The notes: a model not told the origin generated them from the letters alone. Counted from the stretch's first letter, positions 33,329 through 42,418 are shown. The stretch: 64,000 nucleotides of DNA from CAVQYV01 sp963718295 [NCBI: uncultured Methylomirabilota bacterium] (GCA_963718295.1 CAVQYV010000004.1:558001-622000), one strand, 5' to 3'. Numbers and translations: made by a program.

Positions 33329-34030
33329 ATGATGATCCTGGGGATCAATACCTCCACCCTGGAAGGCAGCGTAGCCTTGATGAGGGAAAATGGATTGGTC
33401 TGTGAGTATATGCTGAATGTTCAGATCACGCACTCGGAGAGGCTATTGCCCACCATCGATCGGCTGCTGCAGGAGTCTGCGATTCGATTCCAGGACCTAT
33501 CTGGCATCGCGGTGAGCGTGGGGCCGGGCTCCTTTACCGGCCTGCGCATCGGGTTGGCTACCGCCAAGGGATTGGCTCTGGCCTCGTCCCTTCCCTTGTG
33601 GGGAATTCCTACCCTGGAGGCCATGGCCCGAAATCTCCCCTTCTGCCGTTATCCCATCTGTCCACTCTTGAATGCCCGGAAAGGGGAAGTCTATTGGGCA
33701 TTGTATGAGTTTGTTGGGGGGGAATTGAGGCAGACGGAGGGAGAGAGGGTCTCGCCGCCGGAGGTCATGGCCAGGCAGATTCAGTCGGAGACGGTCTTCC
33801 TCGGAGATGGCTCGGTCGACTATCGGACAAAGATCGAGGAGATCCTGAGGGCAAAGGCCCTCTTTGCCCCTATGGCCACGAGGAATGTGAGGGCATCCAC
33901 AGTTGCCGAGATGGGGATGGAAAGGCTGAGGATGGGTGTCCAGGATGACCTGGCCAGCCTGGTGCCGCGGTACATCCGTCGCTGGGAGGCGGAAATCAAG
34001 CGCGGGATCGAGATCAAAGATCCAAGGTGA
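33329..34030 (+). CDS. tsaB: tRNA threonylcarbamoyladenosine biosynthesis protein TsaB
   Basis: Scaffold and partner of TsaD in making t6A at position 37 of ANN-decoding tRNAs. The 233-residue protein begins ILGINTSTLEGSVAL and contains HSERLLPTIDRLL, GPGSFTGLRIGLATAKGLA and LLNARKGEVYWALYE, the family blocks. It lacks the metal-binding His pair of TsaD, as expected. It overlaps rimI by four bases (GTGA), a widespread tsaB-rimI pairing. The ATG doublet at 33329-33334 leaves a two-residue uncertainty. Confidence 0.93.
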   Translation: MMILGINTSTLEGSVALMRENGLVCEYMLNVQITHSERLLPTIDRLLQESAIRFQDLSGIAVSVGPGSFTGLRIGLATAKGLALASSLPLWGIPTLEAMARNLPFCRYPICPLLNARKGEVYWALYEFVGGELRQTEGERVSPPEVMARQIQSETVFLGDGSVDYRTKIEEILRAKALFAPMATRNVRASTVAEMGMERLRMGVQDDLASLVPRYIRRWEAEIKRGIEIKDPR

Positions 34031-34578
34031 TGGAGATGAGGCTCCTCAACCCGGAAAGCGAGATCGAAGTGAGGATCGCGCCCATGCGAGAGAGGGACCT
34101 CGAAGAGATTTTGTCGATCGAGGGGGCATCGTTCTCTTGTCCCTGGACCCGAGAGATGTTCAGGCATGAACTCGCAGCTTCCGTGTCATGGTGCTTCGTG
34201 GCCAAAGAGAGGCAAGGGGAGCATACCTATCCTGATGCCGGGATTTTAGGATACATTTGTTGCTGGATGATAAAGGGCGAGATGCAGATCTCAAACCTGG
34301 CGGTCCACCCCACCTGGCGGAGGAGGGGAATAGGAGGGGCTCTCCTGGGTTTTGCACTGCGCTTCGGAAGACGGCGGGGGGCAAAGGAGGTCTTCCTGGA
34401 GGTACGGGCCTCCAACACGGTTGCTCAGAGGCTTTATCAGGGACTTGGGTTCAAGGTGGTGGGACGAAGAAAAGGCTATTATCAATTTCCCCCCGAAGAT
34501 GCCCTGATCATGGCCCTCGATTTGGAAGACAGGGGTGGGAAAGGGGCCAAAAGCGACTTGACAAGGAAAGACTGGTGA
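34027..34578 (+). CDS. rimI: Ribosomal protein S18-alanine N-acetyltransferase RimI
   Basis: GNAT acetyltransferase modifying the N-terminus of S18 or related proteins. The 183-residue protein has IEGASFSCPWTREMF, the strand ISNLAVHPTWR and the acetyl-CoA loop RRRGIGGALL, then FLEVRASNTVAQRLYQGLGF, all typical of RimI. The first 15 residues are variable, so ATG 34030 or 34036 are possible alternative starts to the GTG used here. Its position right after tsaB strengthens the call over a generic GNAT. Confidence 0.88.
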   Translation: MMEMRLLNPESEIEVRIAPMRERDLEEILSIEGASFSCPWTREMFRHELAASVSWCFVAKERQGEHTYPDAGILGYICCWMIKGEMQISNLAVHPTWRRRGIGGALLGFALRFGRRRGAKEVFLEVRASNTVAQRLYQGLGFKVVGRRKGYYQFPPEDALIMALDLEDRGGKGAKSDLTRKDW

Positions 34579-34586
34579 GATAAAAA
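34558..34586 (+). promoter_or_regulatory. Candidate promoter of the DapA-family gene
   Basis: TTGACA at 34558-34563 inside the end of rimI, 17-bp spacer, then TAAAAA at 34581-34586 (four of six). The leader contains GCTCC/GGAGC, a short hairpin before the AGGAGG ribosome site. Confidence 0.45.
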
Positions 34587-34662
34587 GAAAAGGCTTCTTC
34601 AAATCATCAAAAGCTCCTTTTCTCATCGAGAGGAGCCATTTCATTGTTCACAGGAGGAAGAG

Positions 34663-35541
34663 ATGCCTAAGGGGATTTACCCGCCCATTCCCACTCCCTT
34701 CAGGGATGGAGAAGTTGCTTACGATCAGTTAGCCTCAAACCTGCAGAAGTGGAACCAGACTGGGCTTTCTGGTTATCTGGTGTTGGGATCCAATGGGGAG
34801 TTCGTATTTCTGTCCGAAGAAGAGAAGATCAAGATCTTAGAGGTTGCCAGAGCCAATATCCCAACCTCCTTGAAGATGATTGCTGGGACGGGGTGTGAGT
34901 CCACATGGGAGACCATTGCGTTCACCGACAAGGCGGCAAAGATCGGAGCCGATCTCGCTCTGATCATAACGCCCTCTTACTTCAAGACCTTGATGAAGTC
35001 GGAAGAGATGATAGTGCATTTTCGAGCCGTGGCGGATGCCTCCAAGATCCCTGTCATGATCTATAATGTCCCCAAATTTACGGGGGTCAGTATCGATGCG
35101 GAGACCGTGGCAAAGTTGGCTGAGCACGCGAACATCGTGGGAATGAAAGACAGCTCTGCAGACATGCCCCTCTTTGCTCAGTTCATTAGACAGTGTCCGG
35201 CGGGCTTTGATGTCATGGTGGGAACGGCCAGCGTCCTTTATACCGGACTTTGTCTGGGGGCTGTGGGTGGTATAGTCGCCATGGGAAATGTAGCCCCTAA
35301 GGAGGCGATTGAGATCCAACGCCTCTTCGATGCGGGAAAGCTCAAAGAGGCCCGGGATTTGCAGCTGAAAATGCTGCCGGTGAATGCAGCCGTTACGGCA
35401 ACCTACGGAGTTCCCGGATTGAAGGTCGCCATGGACTTGGTCGGCTATTACGGGGGAGATCCTCGTCCACCACTCCTTCCTCCCAAGCCGGAGGTCAAGG
35501 AGAAGCTTAAGGGGATCCTGCAAAAGGCCGGCCTCATTTAG
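34663..35541 (+). CDS. Dihydrodipicolinate synthase/N-acetylneuraminate lyase family aldolase
   Basis: Predicted 292-residue class I aldolase with a TIM barrel. The Schiff-base Lys is in IVGMKDSSA near residue 163, the catalytic Tyr in MIYNVPKFTG near residue 134, and LVLGSNGEFVFLSEEEK is the GxxGE carboxylate loop. Family members include DapA, 4-hydroxy-2-oxoglutarate aldolase and sugar-acid lyases. The NGE in place of the TGE usual for DapA and the lack of other lysine genes nearby make a HOGA-type or sugar-acid aldolase as likely as DapA. AGGAGGAAG lies at 34651-34659 before the ATG. It has its own promoter and terminator, so it is probably a single-gene unit. Confidence 0.83.
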   Translation: MPKGIYPPIPTPFRDGEVAYDQLASNLQKWNQTGLSGYLVLGSNGEFVFLSEEEKIKILEVARANIPTSLKMIAGTGCESTWETIAFTDKAAKIGADLALIITPSYFKTLMKSEEMIVHFRAVADASKIPVMIYNVPKFTGVSIDAETVAKLAEHANIVGMKDSSADMPLFAQFIRQCPAGFDVMVGTASVLYTGLCLGAVGGIVAMGNVAPKEAIEIQRLFDAGKLKEARDLQLKMLPVNAAVTATYGVPGLKVAMDLVGYYGGDPRPPLLPPKPEVKEKLKGILQKAGLI

Positions 35542-35576
35542 CCCTTTCCCTTGCAGCTTTGTGGGTCTAATCCGAT

Positions 35577-35600
35577 AGGGGGCCCTTACGGGCCCTTTCT
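35577..35600 (+). terminator. Candidate intrinsic terminator after the aldolase gene
   Basis: GGGCCC-TTAC-GGGCCC stem extended by AGG/TTT pairs, with the downstream TTTCT acting as a short U-tract. It lies 36 bp after the stop codon. Confidence 0.5.
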
Positions 35601-35642
35601 CGGAAGACACAATCTCCATTCCTATCGCAGGAGGATTCTCAT

Positions 35643-36380
35643 ATGGAAGCCGGTGAGAGCGTATCATATCTTGTTGCTTTCTCTGCAGGCGTCCTTTCCT
35701 TCGTGTCACCGTGCGTGCTGCCCCTGATCCCTGCTTACATCTCCTTCATCACCGGCTTGTCCCTGACGGAGCTCACCAAAGGAGGCAAGAGCAGCACCCT
35801 CCGCAAGGACACCATGCTGAACTCCCTCTCTTTCATAGCAGGGTTCTCCGCCATATTTGTGGTCCTGGGGATTTCCGCCAGCCTGCTGGGGCAGTTTCTT
35901 TTGGATTATCAATGGGTCTTGAGCAAGGTGGGGGGGGTACTGATCATCATCTTCGGTCTTTTCATTTCGGGCCTCCTCAAGCTTGATTTCCTCTATCGAG
36001 AAAAAAGAATCCATCTCCACGCCAAGCCGGCCGGATATTTGGGCTCTTTGTTGGTAGGAGCCACCTTCGCCCTGGGATGGACTCCCTGCGTGGGCCCCAT
36101 CCTCTCAGCGATCCTCCTCTACGCAAGCAGTTCGCAAAGTGTCTTCTCCGCCGTGGCTCTGTTAGGGGTCTATTCGCTCGGACTGGGGATTCCCTTCTTC
36201 CTATCCTCTCTGGCACTGAACTCTTTCCTGGCCTATTTCGACCGCGCCCGAAAATACATCAAGGCAATCTCCGTCTTAAGCGGCGTCTTTTTAATCGTCA
36301 TAGGCGTCTTGATCCTTACCGACTCATTTCGGCGCGTGTCCAACTATATCATGTACCTGTTCCATTCCACGGGCATCTGA
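35643..36380 (+). CDS. ccdA: Cytochrome c biogenesis / thiol-disulfide transporter CcdA
   Basis: Inner-membrane carrier of reducing power to periplasmic thioredoxin-like proteins for cytochrome c maturation. The 245-residue protein has six hydrophobic segments and the two reactive Cys in FVSPCVLPLIPAY near residue 23 and GWTPCVGPILSA near residue 147, each in the PCxxP setting. The ATG follows AGGAGGATT. No ccs/ccm or ResA gene is adjacent in the window. It runs in the same direction as the next two genes with small gaps. Confidence 0.93.
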   Translation: MEAGESVSYLVAFSAGVLSFVSPCVLPLIPAYISFITGLSLTELTKGGKSSTLRKDTMLNSLSFIAGFSAIFVVLGISASLLGQFLLDYQWVLSKVGGVLIIIFGLFISGLLKLDFLYREKRIHLHAKPAGYLGSLLVGATFALGWTPCVGPILSAILLYASSSQSVFSAVALLGVYSLGLGIPFFLSSLALNSFLAYFDRARKYIKAISVLSGVFLIVIGVLILTDSFRRVSNYIMYLFHSTGI

Positions 36381-36414
36381 TTTCGATCCTGCACGATGAG
36401 AGGCTGATCCTGTT

Positions 36415-37455
36415 GTGGCGTTGAGGCTGGGCGAGGCCCTCGTTCAAGAGGGATTAATCGACAATCAGCAACTCTCCAAGGCCTTGGAGAGGCAGGTCAT
36501 CTACGGGGGCCGATTGGGGACCAATCTGATCGAACTGGGATTGCTCACCGAGGAGTCCCTGGTGCGGTTTATGGGCAAGGTCTTCGGAGTTCCCTATGCG
36601 GATCCAAAGGCCTTTGAGGGGATCAAGAGGGGGATTGTGGATTCGATCGCCCCCGAAATAGCGGAAAGATATCTGGTCATCCCCATCGACCGCGAGCCCA
36701 AGAGGCTCCACCTCGCGATGGTCAACCCCACCGATCTTCGGGTGGTCGACGAGGTCCGCTTCATAACGGGCTACGAGATTGTACCTTATATCGCCTCCGA
36801 GCTCCGCATCCTTTATGCCTTGGAGAGATACTTCGGCATTCAAAGGCCGTTGCGTTTCATTTCGGTGATCTCTGATGTACGGGGAGAACCGCCGCAGATC
36901 TTCACCCCAAGGAAAGGCACCATTCGTAAAGATGGCCGCACACCTCAGAGGGACGATCAGACTCTGGGAACCGCGGAGGATATTGGCCAGAGTTTGGTGA
37001 ACGCGGAGGATCGGGAGGAGATCGCGCGAGTCATATTGGATTGCGCCTCTTCGAATCTGAAACGGATGGTCCTCTTTGTGGTGAAATCAAATATGGCAGT
37101 AGGCTGGATGGGGTTTGGGGGTGAACTCACGGAGGAGAGGATCAGCCTGCTGGAGATCCCCTTGGATCAGCCCTCCATCTTTCGCACGGTGATCGATGGA
37201 AGGGAATTCTACCAAGGACCCATCCCGCCCATTCCCCTGAATGTGCACCTCTTGGAAATGATGGGAGGGGAAAGCCCTCGAGAGGTGATCCTCTTCCCGC
37301 TGACCATCAAAGGGAAGGTGGCCTGCCTGCTTTACGGGGATAGTGGGGATAAATCGCTTCTCATAGGAGATTATGAGGAGCTAAAGAGGATCATGATCAA
37401 GTCTTCCATGGCGCTGGAGATGCTCATCCTCAGGAAAAAGATCCTGGAGATGTGA
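36415..37455 (+). CDS. MshEN (type II secretion/pilus ATPase N-terminal) domain protein without ATPase
   Basis: Predicted 346-residue cytosolic protein. Residues 1-145 form a MshEN domain: LGEALVQEGLIDNQQLSKAL, RLGTNLIELGLLTEESL and YLVIPIDREPKRLHLAMVNP, the module that binds cyclic-di-GMP in MshE/PilB ATPases. No Walker motifs follow. The C-terminal 150 residues look like a GAF-type effector-like fold (IARVILDCASSNLKRMVLFVV, VACLLYGDSGD). It could link cyclic-di-GMP to pilus or secretion control (inference). GTG start; the stop lies three bases before the next gene's ATG. Confidence 0.72.
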   Translation: MALRLGEALVQEGLIDNQQLSKALERQVIYGGRLGTNLIELGLLTEESLVRFMGKVFGVPYADPKAFEGIKRGIVDSIAPEIAERYLVIPIDREPKRLHLAMVNPTDLRVVDEVRFITGYEIVPYIASELRILYALERYFGIQRPLRFISVISDVRGEPPQIFTPRKGTIRKDGRTPQRDDQTLGTAEDIGQSLVNAEDREEIARVILDCASSNLKRMVLFVVKSNMAVGWMGFGGELTEERISLLEIPLDQPSIFRTVIDGREFYQGPIPPIPLNVHLLEMMGGESPREVILFPLTIKGKVACLLYGDSGDKSLLIGDYEELKRIMIKSSMALEMLILRKKILEM

Positions 37456-37458
37456 AGC

Positions 37459-38760
37459 ATGCGATGCTATCGGCATCCGGAGAGGGAAGCCCGGAGGAGG
37501 TGCTATCACTGCAGCAAGTCGATATGTCCCTCATGCCAGATTCGGTCCTTCCATCATATCTTTTGCTCCCGTCAATGCATTCTCCTCTTTCGAATCGGGG
37601 ATAGCCTGCGTCGGGGTCTGAAGGGGCTTTCTGCTCTCCTGGCCATCCCGCCGATTCGCTCCCGAGAGGATCAGCGATGGCTGGCCCCCCCGGTCTTCAT
37701 CGGCCTTTCATTGCTCCTCCTCGTTCCCTTTCAACAGAATCCCTCTCCAACCTCCCAGTTCGTCCGACCGGCCCTTTACGGTACTTTTCGCTCCCTTCCT
37801 CCGTCGATCGAGAAACCGGTCGAGGTGGGCAATCACTTGACTCCCCCCAGACATCTCACTCCCCCCAGAACTCCTCCTTTTCCTTCTTCAAAGCTAAAAG
37901 AGGCGAACGCGAACGCCGTGTGTCTGCCCAAGTCCTCGGCTCCCCCAAAGCCTGCCCTGAGAAGCGAAGCGGGAGAGATGCGGCGGACTTTTCCTCTGGA
38001 CTTTGAGACAGGCGAGAGTAAAAGGGAAGGGAGAATCGATCAGGTGCGGGACATCTCGCGGGGGGATCTCACCCGCAGAGAGATTTCCCTGACCTTCGAT
38101 GGAGGGAAATGGGCCAATGTGGCCCCCGAGATCCTCAACACCCTGAGGGAGAAAGGGATATCGAGCACCTTCTTCTTGACTGGAGAGTTCATTCGAAGCT
38201 ATCCGGATCTGGTGAGGCAGATGGTCGCCGATGGTCACGAGGTGGCAAACCATACCTTTCATCATCCTCACCTGACCTCATTGGCCTTCAATGACCGTCA
38301 GAAACTGCTTAGGGGTGTGGACCGCAAGTTCCTTTGGCAGGAGTTGCAGAGGACGGAGGAGATGTTCTCTGAGGTGACGGGAAAGCGGATGGTTCCCTTC
38401 TGGAGGGCCCCTTATGGGGAACAAAATTCGACCCTCAGGAGATGGGCCCAGGAGGCGGGATATCAACATGTCTCCTGGACTTCCGATCCCAAGAGAAGGA
38501 AGACCCTGGATAGCCTGGATTGGGTGGCCGACCCTTCCCTGAGGATCTATTGCAGTGCCGAAGCGGTGAGAGATCGGATCTTAGGGTATGGGGAGGAGGC
38601 TAATGGGGGGATCGTCCTCATGCACCTGGGGACCTCCCGCACCCACGATCGGGTTCACGAGCGATTGGGTGAGATCATCGATGGTCTCCGAGGCAACGGG
38701 TATCGGATGGTGAAGGTTTCTGAGCTACTGGAGAGCAGGGAAGACAGGGGTGAGATGTGA
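37459..38760 (+). CDS. Cys-rich (B-box-like) membrane protein with C-terminal NodB polysaccharide deacetylase domain
   Basis: Predicted 433-residue protein. Residues 1-45 hold a Cys/His-rich zinc-ribbon or B-box-like module (CYRHPEREARRRCYHCSK, CPSC, FCSRQC). A transmembrane segment lies at about 75-92, a Pro-rich linker at 95-190 and the NodB domain at 195-425. The first NodB motif reads TFDGG (second Asp of TFDDG replaced by Gly), the metal pair is NHTFHH, the third motif is FWRAPYGEQN, and IVLMHLG closes the fold. It should face the periplasm and trim acetyl groups from peptidoglycan or polysaccharide if active. A cytosolic zinc module joined to a periplasmic deacetylase is unusual. It follows the MshEN gene by three bases. 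Confidence 0.8.
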   Translation: MRCYRHPEREARRRCYHCSKSICPSCQIRSFHHIFCSRQCILLFRIGDSLRRGLKGLSALLAIPPIRSREDQRWLAPPVFIGLSLLLLVPFQQNPSPTSQFVRPALYGTFRSLPPSIEKPVEVGNHLTPPRHLTPPRTPPFPSSKLKEANANAVCLPKSSAPPKPALRSEAGEMRRTFPLDFETGESKREGRIDQVRDISRGDLTRREISLTFDGGKWANVAPEILNTLREKGISSTFFLTGEFIRSYPDLVRQMVADGHEVANHTFHHPHLTSLAFNDRQKLLRGVDRKFLWQELQRTEEMFSEVTGKRMVPFWRAPYGEQNSTLRRWAQEAGYQHVSWTSDPKRRKTLDSLDWVADPSLRIYCSAEAVRDRILGYGEEANGGIVLMHLGTSRTHDRVHERLGEIIDGLRGNGYRMVKVSELLESREDRGEM

Positions 38761-39426
38761 TCAGCCTACGGGAACGGAACTGTGGTGCTCTTTTACCTCT
38801 TCGATCTTCTTCTCCAGATCCTGCATGCGGTCCAGGATGCAGTGGATCGCCTGCAACACGGGATCGGGCAGATCGTGGGGATCCAGCCCGATCAACTCCT
38901 CGATTCGCTTGCCATCCCTATAAGTAACTCGCCCCGGGATGCCCACGACTACCGAGTTGGGCGGGACATCCTTCAACACCACCGATCCCGACCCAATCCG
39001 GCTATTATCTCCGACGCTGATGGGCCCCAGGATCTTGGCCCCGGCCCCAATGACCACATTATTTCCAATGGTGGGGTGTCTCTTTTCCTTTTTCCAGCTG
39101 GTCCCTCCCAGGGTCACCCCATGGTACATGGTTACATTCTCCCCGATCTCTGCCGTTTCCCCGATCACCACGCCCATGCCATGATCGATGAAGAACCCAG
39201 GGCCGATCTGGGCCCCGGGGTGGATTTCAATTCCAGTGAAGAAACGACAGAAGTGAGAGAGAAAGCGGCCCAGAAAGTAGAAATGGTGCCTCCAGATCCA
39301 GTGGGCGAGGCGATGGAAGTAGATCGCATGAAGACCTGGGTAGCAGAGGAGTACCTCAATCAGGCCTCGGGCCGCCGGATCTCGGTCGAAGATGGATCGG
39401 ATGTCTCTCTTCAAACGGCTGAACAA
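38761..39426 (-). CDS. cysE: Serine O-acetyltransferase
   Basis: Makes O-acetylserine for cysteine synthesis. The 221-residue protein is the shorter EpsC/CysE type: an N-terminal helical part ([21 protein letters not shown]) and then left-handed beta-helix hexapeptides with [26 protein letters not shown] and the C-terminal loop [19 protein letters not shown], which carry the catalytic His/Asp and the CoA site. The stop abuts the stop of the convergent NodB gene with no spacer. The DUF1858 gene lies 42 bp upstream on the same strand, so both are probably read from the promoter at 39736-39764. Confidence 0.94.
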   Translation of the reverse strand: MFSRLKRDIRSIFDRDPAARGLIEVLLCYPGLHAIYFHRLAHWIWRHHFYFLGRFLSHFCRFFTGIEIHPGAQIGPGFFIDHGMGVVIGETAEIGENVTMYHGVTLGGTSWKKEKRHPTIGNNVVIGAGAKILGPISVGDNSRIGSGSVVLKDVPPNSVVVGIPGRVTYRDGKRIEELIGLDPHDLPDPVLQAIHCILDRMQDLEKKIEEVKEHHSSVPVG

Positions 39427-39468
39427 TTGAGTCTCCAGCGTATGGTCCCTTTTAGGGCCGTGACGGAG

Positions 39469-39681
39469 TTACTGCTTGGGCGATTCCGATTCGGAGACCT
39501 TATTCAGATCTACGATCAATTGGTCGATATCGATACCATGAACCATGGCGCCCTGTTCGATATTTTCGAAACGAGCGGCAGAGCAGCCTAAACATCCCAA
39601 TCCGGCCTGCATGAAGACCTTGATGGTCTCCGGATACTTGTTGACTATGTCTTCAATGGTCATCTCTTTAGTGATTTTCAT
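39469..39681 (-). CDS. DUF1858 small hybrid-cluster-associated protein
   Basis: Predicted 70-residue protein of the DUF1858 family. It shows ITKEMTIEDIVNKYPETIKV, then LGCLGCSAARFENIEQGA, which carries the conserved Cys pair, and a C-terminal helix DIDQLIVDLNKV. The family is common in anaerobes, alone or fused to Fe-S hydrolases or hybrid cluster proteins, and may sense or bind redox cofactors; no activity is proven. The ATG at 39681 follows GGGAGGAATGAG; the longer frame from 39726 is not supported. Pairing with cysE hints at sulfur or redox metabolism (inference). Confidence 0.85.
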   Translation of the reverse strand: MKITKEMTIEDIVNKYPETIKVFMQAGLGCLGCSAARFENIEQGAMVHGIDIDQLIVDLNKVSESESPKQ

Positions 39682-39735
39682 CTCATTCCTCCCTCGGTTT
39701 GCCTTGAGCGATGGACTCGCTGGCATCTGCGGTCT

Positions 39736-39764
39736 ATCTTATTTTTTCAGGCCTCAATTGTCAA
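39736..39764 (-). promoter_or_regulatory. Candidate promoter of DUF1858-cysE
   Basis: On the minus strand TTGACA (39759-39764) is followed after exactly 17 bp by TAAGAT (39736-39741). The DUF1858 start lies about 55 bp further downstream. Confidence 0.55.
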
Positions 39765-39842
39765 GCCATCTTTTCGACGCATCTTCTCGAGACGACCCTG
39801 AGAGAGGGCATCTTTGGCTCCGGAGATGGAGAAATCGTTTGA

Positions 39843-40553
39843 ATGCCGAAAGGGCATGAGAAATTGATTTCGACGAAAACCTTAGGAGAAATCGAAAGGC
39901 GCCTCCAAGAGCAATGGGGGCCCGTGAGGAGGAAGCCCTCTCGAAATCCCTTGGATGAGCTGATCCTCACCATCCTCTCCCAGAACACCAGCGACCTCAA
40001 CTCTGGCCGTGCCTTTTCCTCGCTGCGCAACAGGTTCGCCGATTGGGATCGGGTACGCGAGGCTCCTCTCCGGGACATCGAAGTGGCCATCCAGGGAGGA
40101 GGATTGGCTCGGATCAAGGCCGGCAGGATCAAATCCATTCTGGAGGAGATCCATGAGGAGAGGGGAGAGATGAGCCTCGATTTCCTGAAGAGGCTCTCCG
40201 ATGAAAAGGTATGGGCTTACCTGGGACGATTTAAAGGGGTGGGGCCCAAGACCGTGGCCTGCGTCATGCTTTTTTCCCTGGGCAGGCCCGCATTCCCGGT
40301 AGATACCCACGTCCATCGCGTCATCTCCAGGTTGGCAGGGAGGACAGAGGGGGAAAGCCCGGCGCAGATTCAGGAGGAGCTGCAGAGAAGGGTCTCGCCT
40401 GATCTGATGTACTCGCTCCACCTTCATCTAGTGCATCACGGTCGCCGGATCTGTCAATCCCGGCTGCCCCTCTGTGGCCAGTGCAGGCTTCTCAGGCTAT
40501 GCAAATATGCAAGAGGAACAAAGAGGACAAGAGCATCCGCGAGCCGCGTTTGA
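39843..40553 (+). CDS. nth: Endonuclease III
   Basis: Base-excision glycosylase/AP lyase for oxidised pyrimidines. The 236-residue protein has ILSQNTSD, the HhH with catalytic Lys in FKGVGPKTVACVM, the Asp in FPVDTHVHRVISR and the C-6x-C-2x-C-5x-C iron-sulfur loop (CQSRLPLCGQCRLLRLC). The N-terminus is a little longer than in E. coli Nth. The ATG at 39843 has no strong ribosome site. It overlaps the cca gene by 47 bp, implying coupled expression. Confidence 0.93.
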   Translation: MPKGHEKLISTKTLGEIERRLQEQWGPVRRKPSRNPLDELILTILSQNTSDLNSGRAFSSLRNRFADWDRVREAPLRDIEVAIQGGGLARIKAGRIKSILEEIHEERGEMSLDFLKRLSDEKVWAYLGRFKGVGPKTVACVMLFSLGRPAFPVDTHVHRVISRLAGRTEGESPAQIQEELQRRVSPDLMYSLHLHLVHHGRRICQSRLPLCGQCRLLRLCKYARGTKRTRASASRV

Positions 40554-41982
40554 AGGATCGTGGCTCCCCCGCCTGCGCACCCTAAGCAGGGGATGGGCCT
40601 TCCCGATTTACATGGTGGGAGGGATGGTGCGCGATTGGATGGCAGGTGGGCGACTCGGGGAGAGGGACATCGACCTGACGAGCAGGGGAGAGATCCATTT
40701 GTTGGCCGAACGGGCAGCCGCCCTCCTTGGGGGTCGGCCATTTGCTTTGGATGAGAGCACGTGGAGGGTCATCTTCCGGAAGGACCGGGAGCGATGGCAA
40801 CTCGATATCGCCGGCCTGCGTGGAGGGACGATCGAGTCTGACCTGAGGGAGCGGGATTTCACCATCAATGCCATGGCCCTGGAGATCTCCGAGGCAGCCT
40901 TCGTCCCTCACGATCCCCTGCTGGGTGGGGCGGATCTGGCTTCAAGATGTATTCGATGGTGCAATACGAGATGCTTTCGGGACGATCCACTGCGCCTGTT
41001 GCGGGCGATCCGCTTCCAGGCTCAGCTGGGCTTCTCCATCGAGGAGGAAACGTTAGAGGGGATGAGGAGGGCAACACCCCTCCTGGGCACCGTGGCCAGA
41101 GAGCGCATCCGGGATGAGTTCTTCAGAATTCTCGCCCAACCCGGAAGCGCTCACCACATAAGGACCCTGAAGGACCTCGGCCTCCTGCCTGCTGTCATCC
41201 CGGGCATCGGAGATCTGGAGGAAGTCGGGCAGGGATACCGCCATCACCTCCCCCTCTGGGAGCATTCCCTGGAGACCCTGCAAGGCCTGGAGGGCCTGAT
41301 TCAGAATTTGGCGAGGATCATGCCCCAACGATCATCATACCTGCAAGGCCACCTGAGCGGCGAATTGGAGGGAGAGATCGACCCATCTCTGGTCCTGAAG
41401 TTTGTTGCCCTGCTCCATGACATCGGGAAACCCGCCAGCAAGACGGTGGATGAAACGGGGAGAATTCGGTTCTTGGGCCACGAGGAGGAGGGCAGGTCAA
41501 GGATCTCCCAGATCTGTCGATCCTTGAGGCTGGGGAAAAGGGTCAGGGACCGCGCCGCCGCCCTGGTCGGCTCTCATCTGCGACCCATCCTCCTGGCCTC
41601 GGAGCCACATCTAACCCGGAGGGCCAAGTACCGTTTCTTCAGGGATCTGGGGGAGTTGGGAATCGATCTGTTGCTGTTAGGATGGGCGGACCTGCGGGCC
41701 ACGGTGGGTGAAGACGACCCTCAACTTCCGCATTATCAATCCTTTTGTGCGGAGATGCTCGAGTACTTTGTTAAGGATTACATGAGCATGGCGCAGGCCC
41801 CTCTGATCAGGGGAAGTGATCTCATCCGGGCCTTCGGCCTTCCCCCCGGACCCTTGATCGGACTCCTCTTGAAGAGGATTCAGGAGGCGCAGGCAGAAGG
41901 CAGATTTGCCACCCGGGATGAGGGGCTGAGGTTTCTGAAATCCCGCCTCGAAGACTGGATCGAGGGAGAAAAAACTGATTGA
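40507..41982 (+). CDS. cca: CCA tRNA nucleotidyltransferase / poly(A) polymerase family with HD domain
   Basis: Predicted 491-residue class II nucleotidyltransferase that adds or repairs the tRNA 3' CCA. The head has YMVGGMVRDWMAG and ERDIDLTS (the DxD metal pair), then RERDFTINAMAL and DDPLRLLRAIRFQAQLGF, the template-like flexible region. The C-terminal half has an HD domain with LLHDIGKPAS and GHEEEGRSR, giving possible phosphohydrolase activity. The ATG at 40507 lies in the end of nth. Alternatives are a CC- or A-adding enzyme or poly(A) polymerase, which motifs alone do not separate. Its stop codon overlaps the promoter of the tRNA-Gly gene. Confidence 0.9.
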   Translation: MQEEQRGQEHPRAAFEGSWLPRLRTLSRGWAFPIYMVGGMVRDWMAGGRLGERDIDLTSRGEIHLLAERAAALLGGRPFALDESTWRVIFRKDRERWQLDIAGLRGGTIESDLRERDFTINAMALEISEAAFVPHDPLLGGADLASRCIRWCNTRCFRDDPLRLLRAIRFQAQLGFSIEEETLEGMRRATPLLGTVARERIRDEFFRILAQPGSAHHIRTLKDLGLLPAVIPGIGDLEEVGQGYRHHLPLWEHSLETLQGLEGLIQNLARIMPQRSSYLQGHLSGELEGEIDPSLVLKFVALLHDIGKPASKTVDETGRIRFLGHEEEGRSRISQICRSLRLGKRVRDRAAALVGSHLRPILLASEPHLTRRAKYRFFRDLGELGIDLLLLGWADLRATVGEDDPQLPHYQSFCAEMLEYFVKDYMSMAQAPLIRGSDLIRAFGLPPGPLIGLLLKRIQEAQAEGRFATRDEGLRFLKSRLEDWIEGEKTD

Positions 41983-42007
41983 CACCCGGGAGATTTGTGT
42001 TTATATA
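41979..42007 (+). promoter_or_regulatory. Promoter of tRNA-Gly
   Basis: TTGACA at 41979-41984, overlapping the cca stop, a 17-bp spacer and TATATA at 42002-42007. The tRNA begins 16 bp downstream. Confidence 0.7.
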
Positions 42008-42022
42008 AAGTAAGTTGCCCCG

Positions 42023-42099
<77 letters not shown>

Positions 42100-42110
42100 T
42101 CGCTTCAGCA

Positions 42111-42143
42111 AAGGTCCCAATGATTTCGGGGCCTTTTGTTTTT
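42111..42143 (+). terminator. Terminator of tRNA-Gly
   Basis: AAGGTCCC pairs with GGGGCCTT across a nine-base loop and is followed by TTGTTTTT. It lies 13 bp after the tRNA end. Confidence 0.75.
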
Positions 42144-42418
42144 GCGGGAGGTTTGATTTTCTCTTCCCAAACTCTTTCCACGAAGAGGCGAAAGAGACCG
42201 TAAAGACAGACTCCCCACAATGCCTGAAATTATTGCTGAGAATTTTCCTGCAGAGGGTATCTTTCCTCGAAACCCCTCCTTATCATGGCTCGCTTCCTGA
42301 ATATATCTTACGCCGGGCAAGATAGGGACGGGGACCCCAATCGCTCTTTGCAGGCAGCAAAATGGCGGCATCGCCTCGGAGAGGGTTGGTTTCTTGCTGT
42401 AGGAGCTGCAACGGGTAG

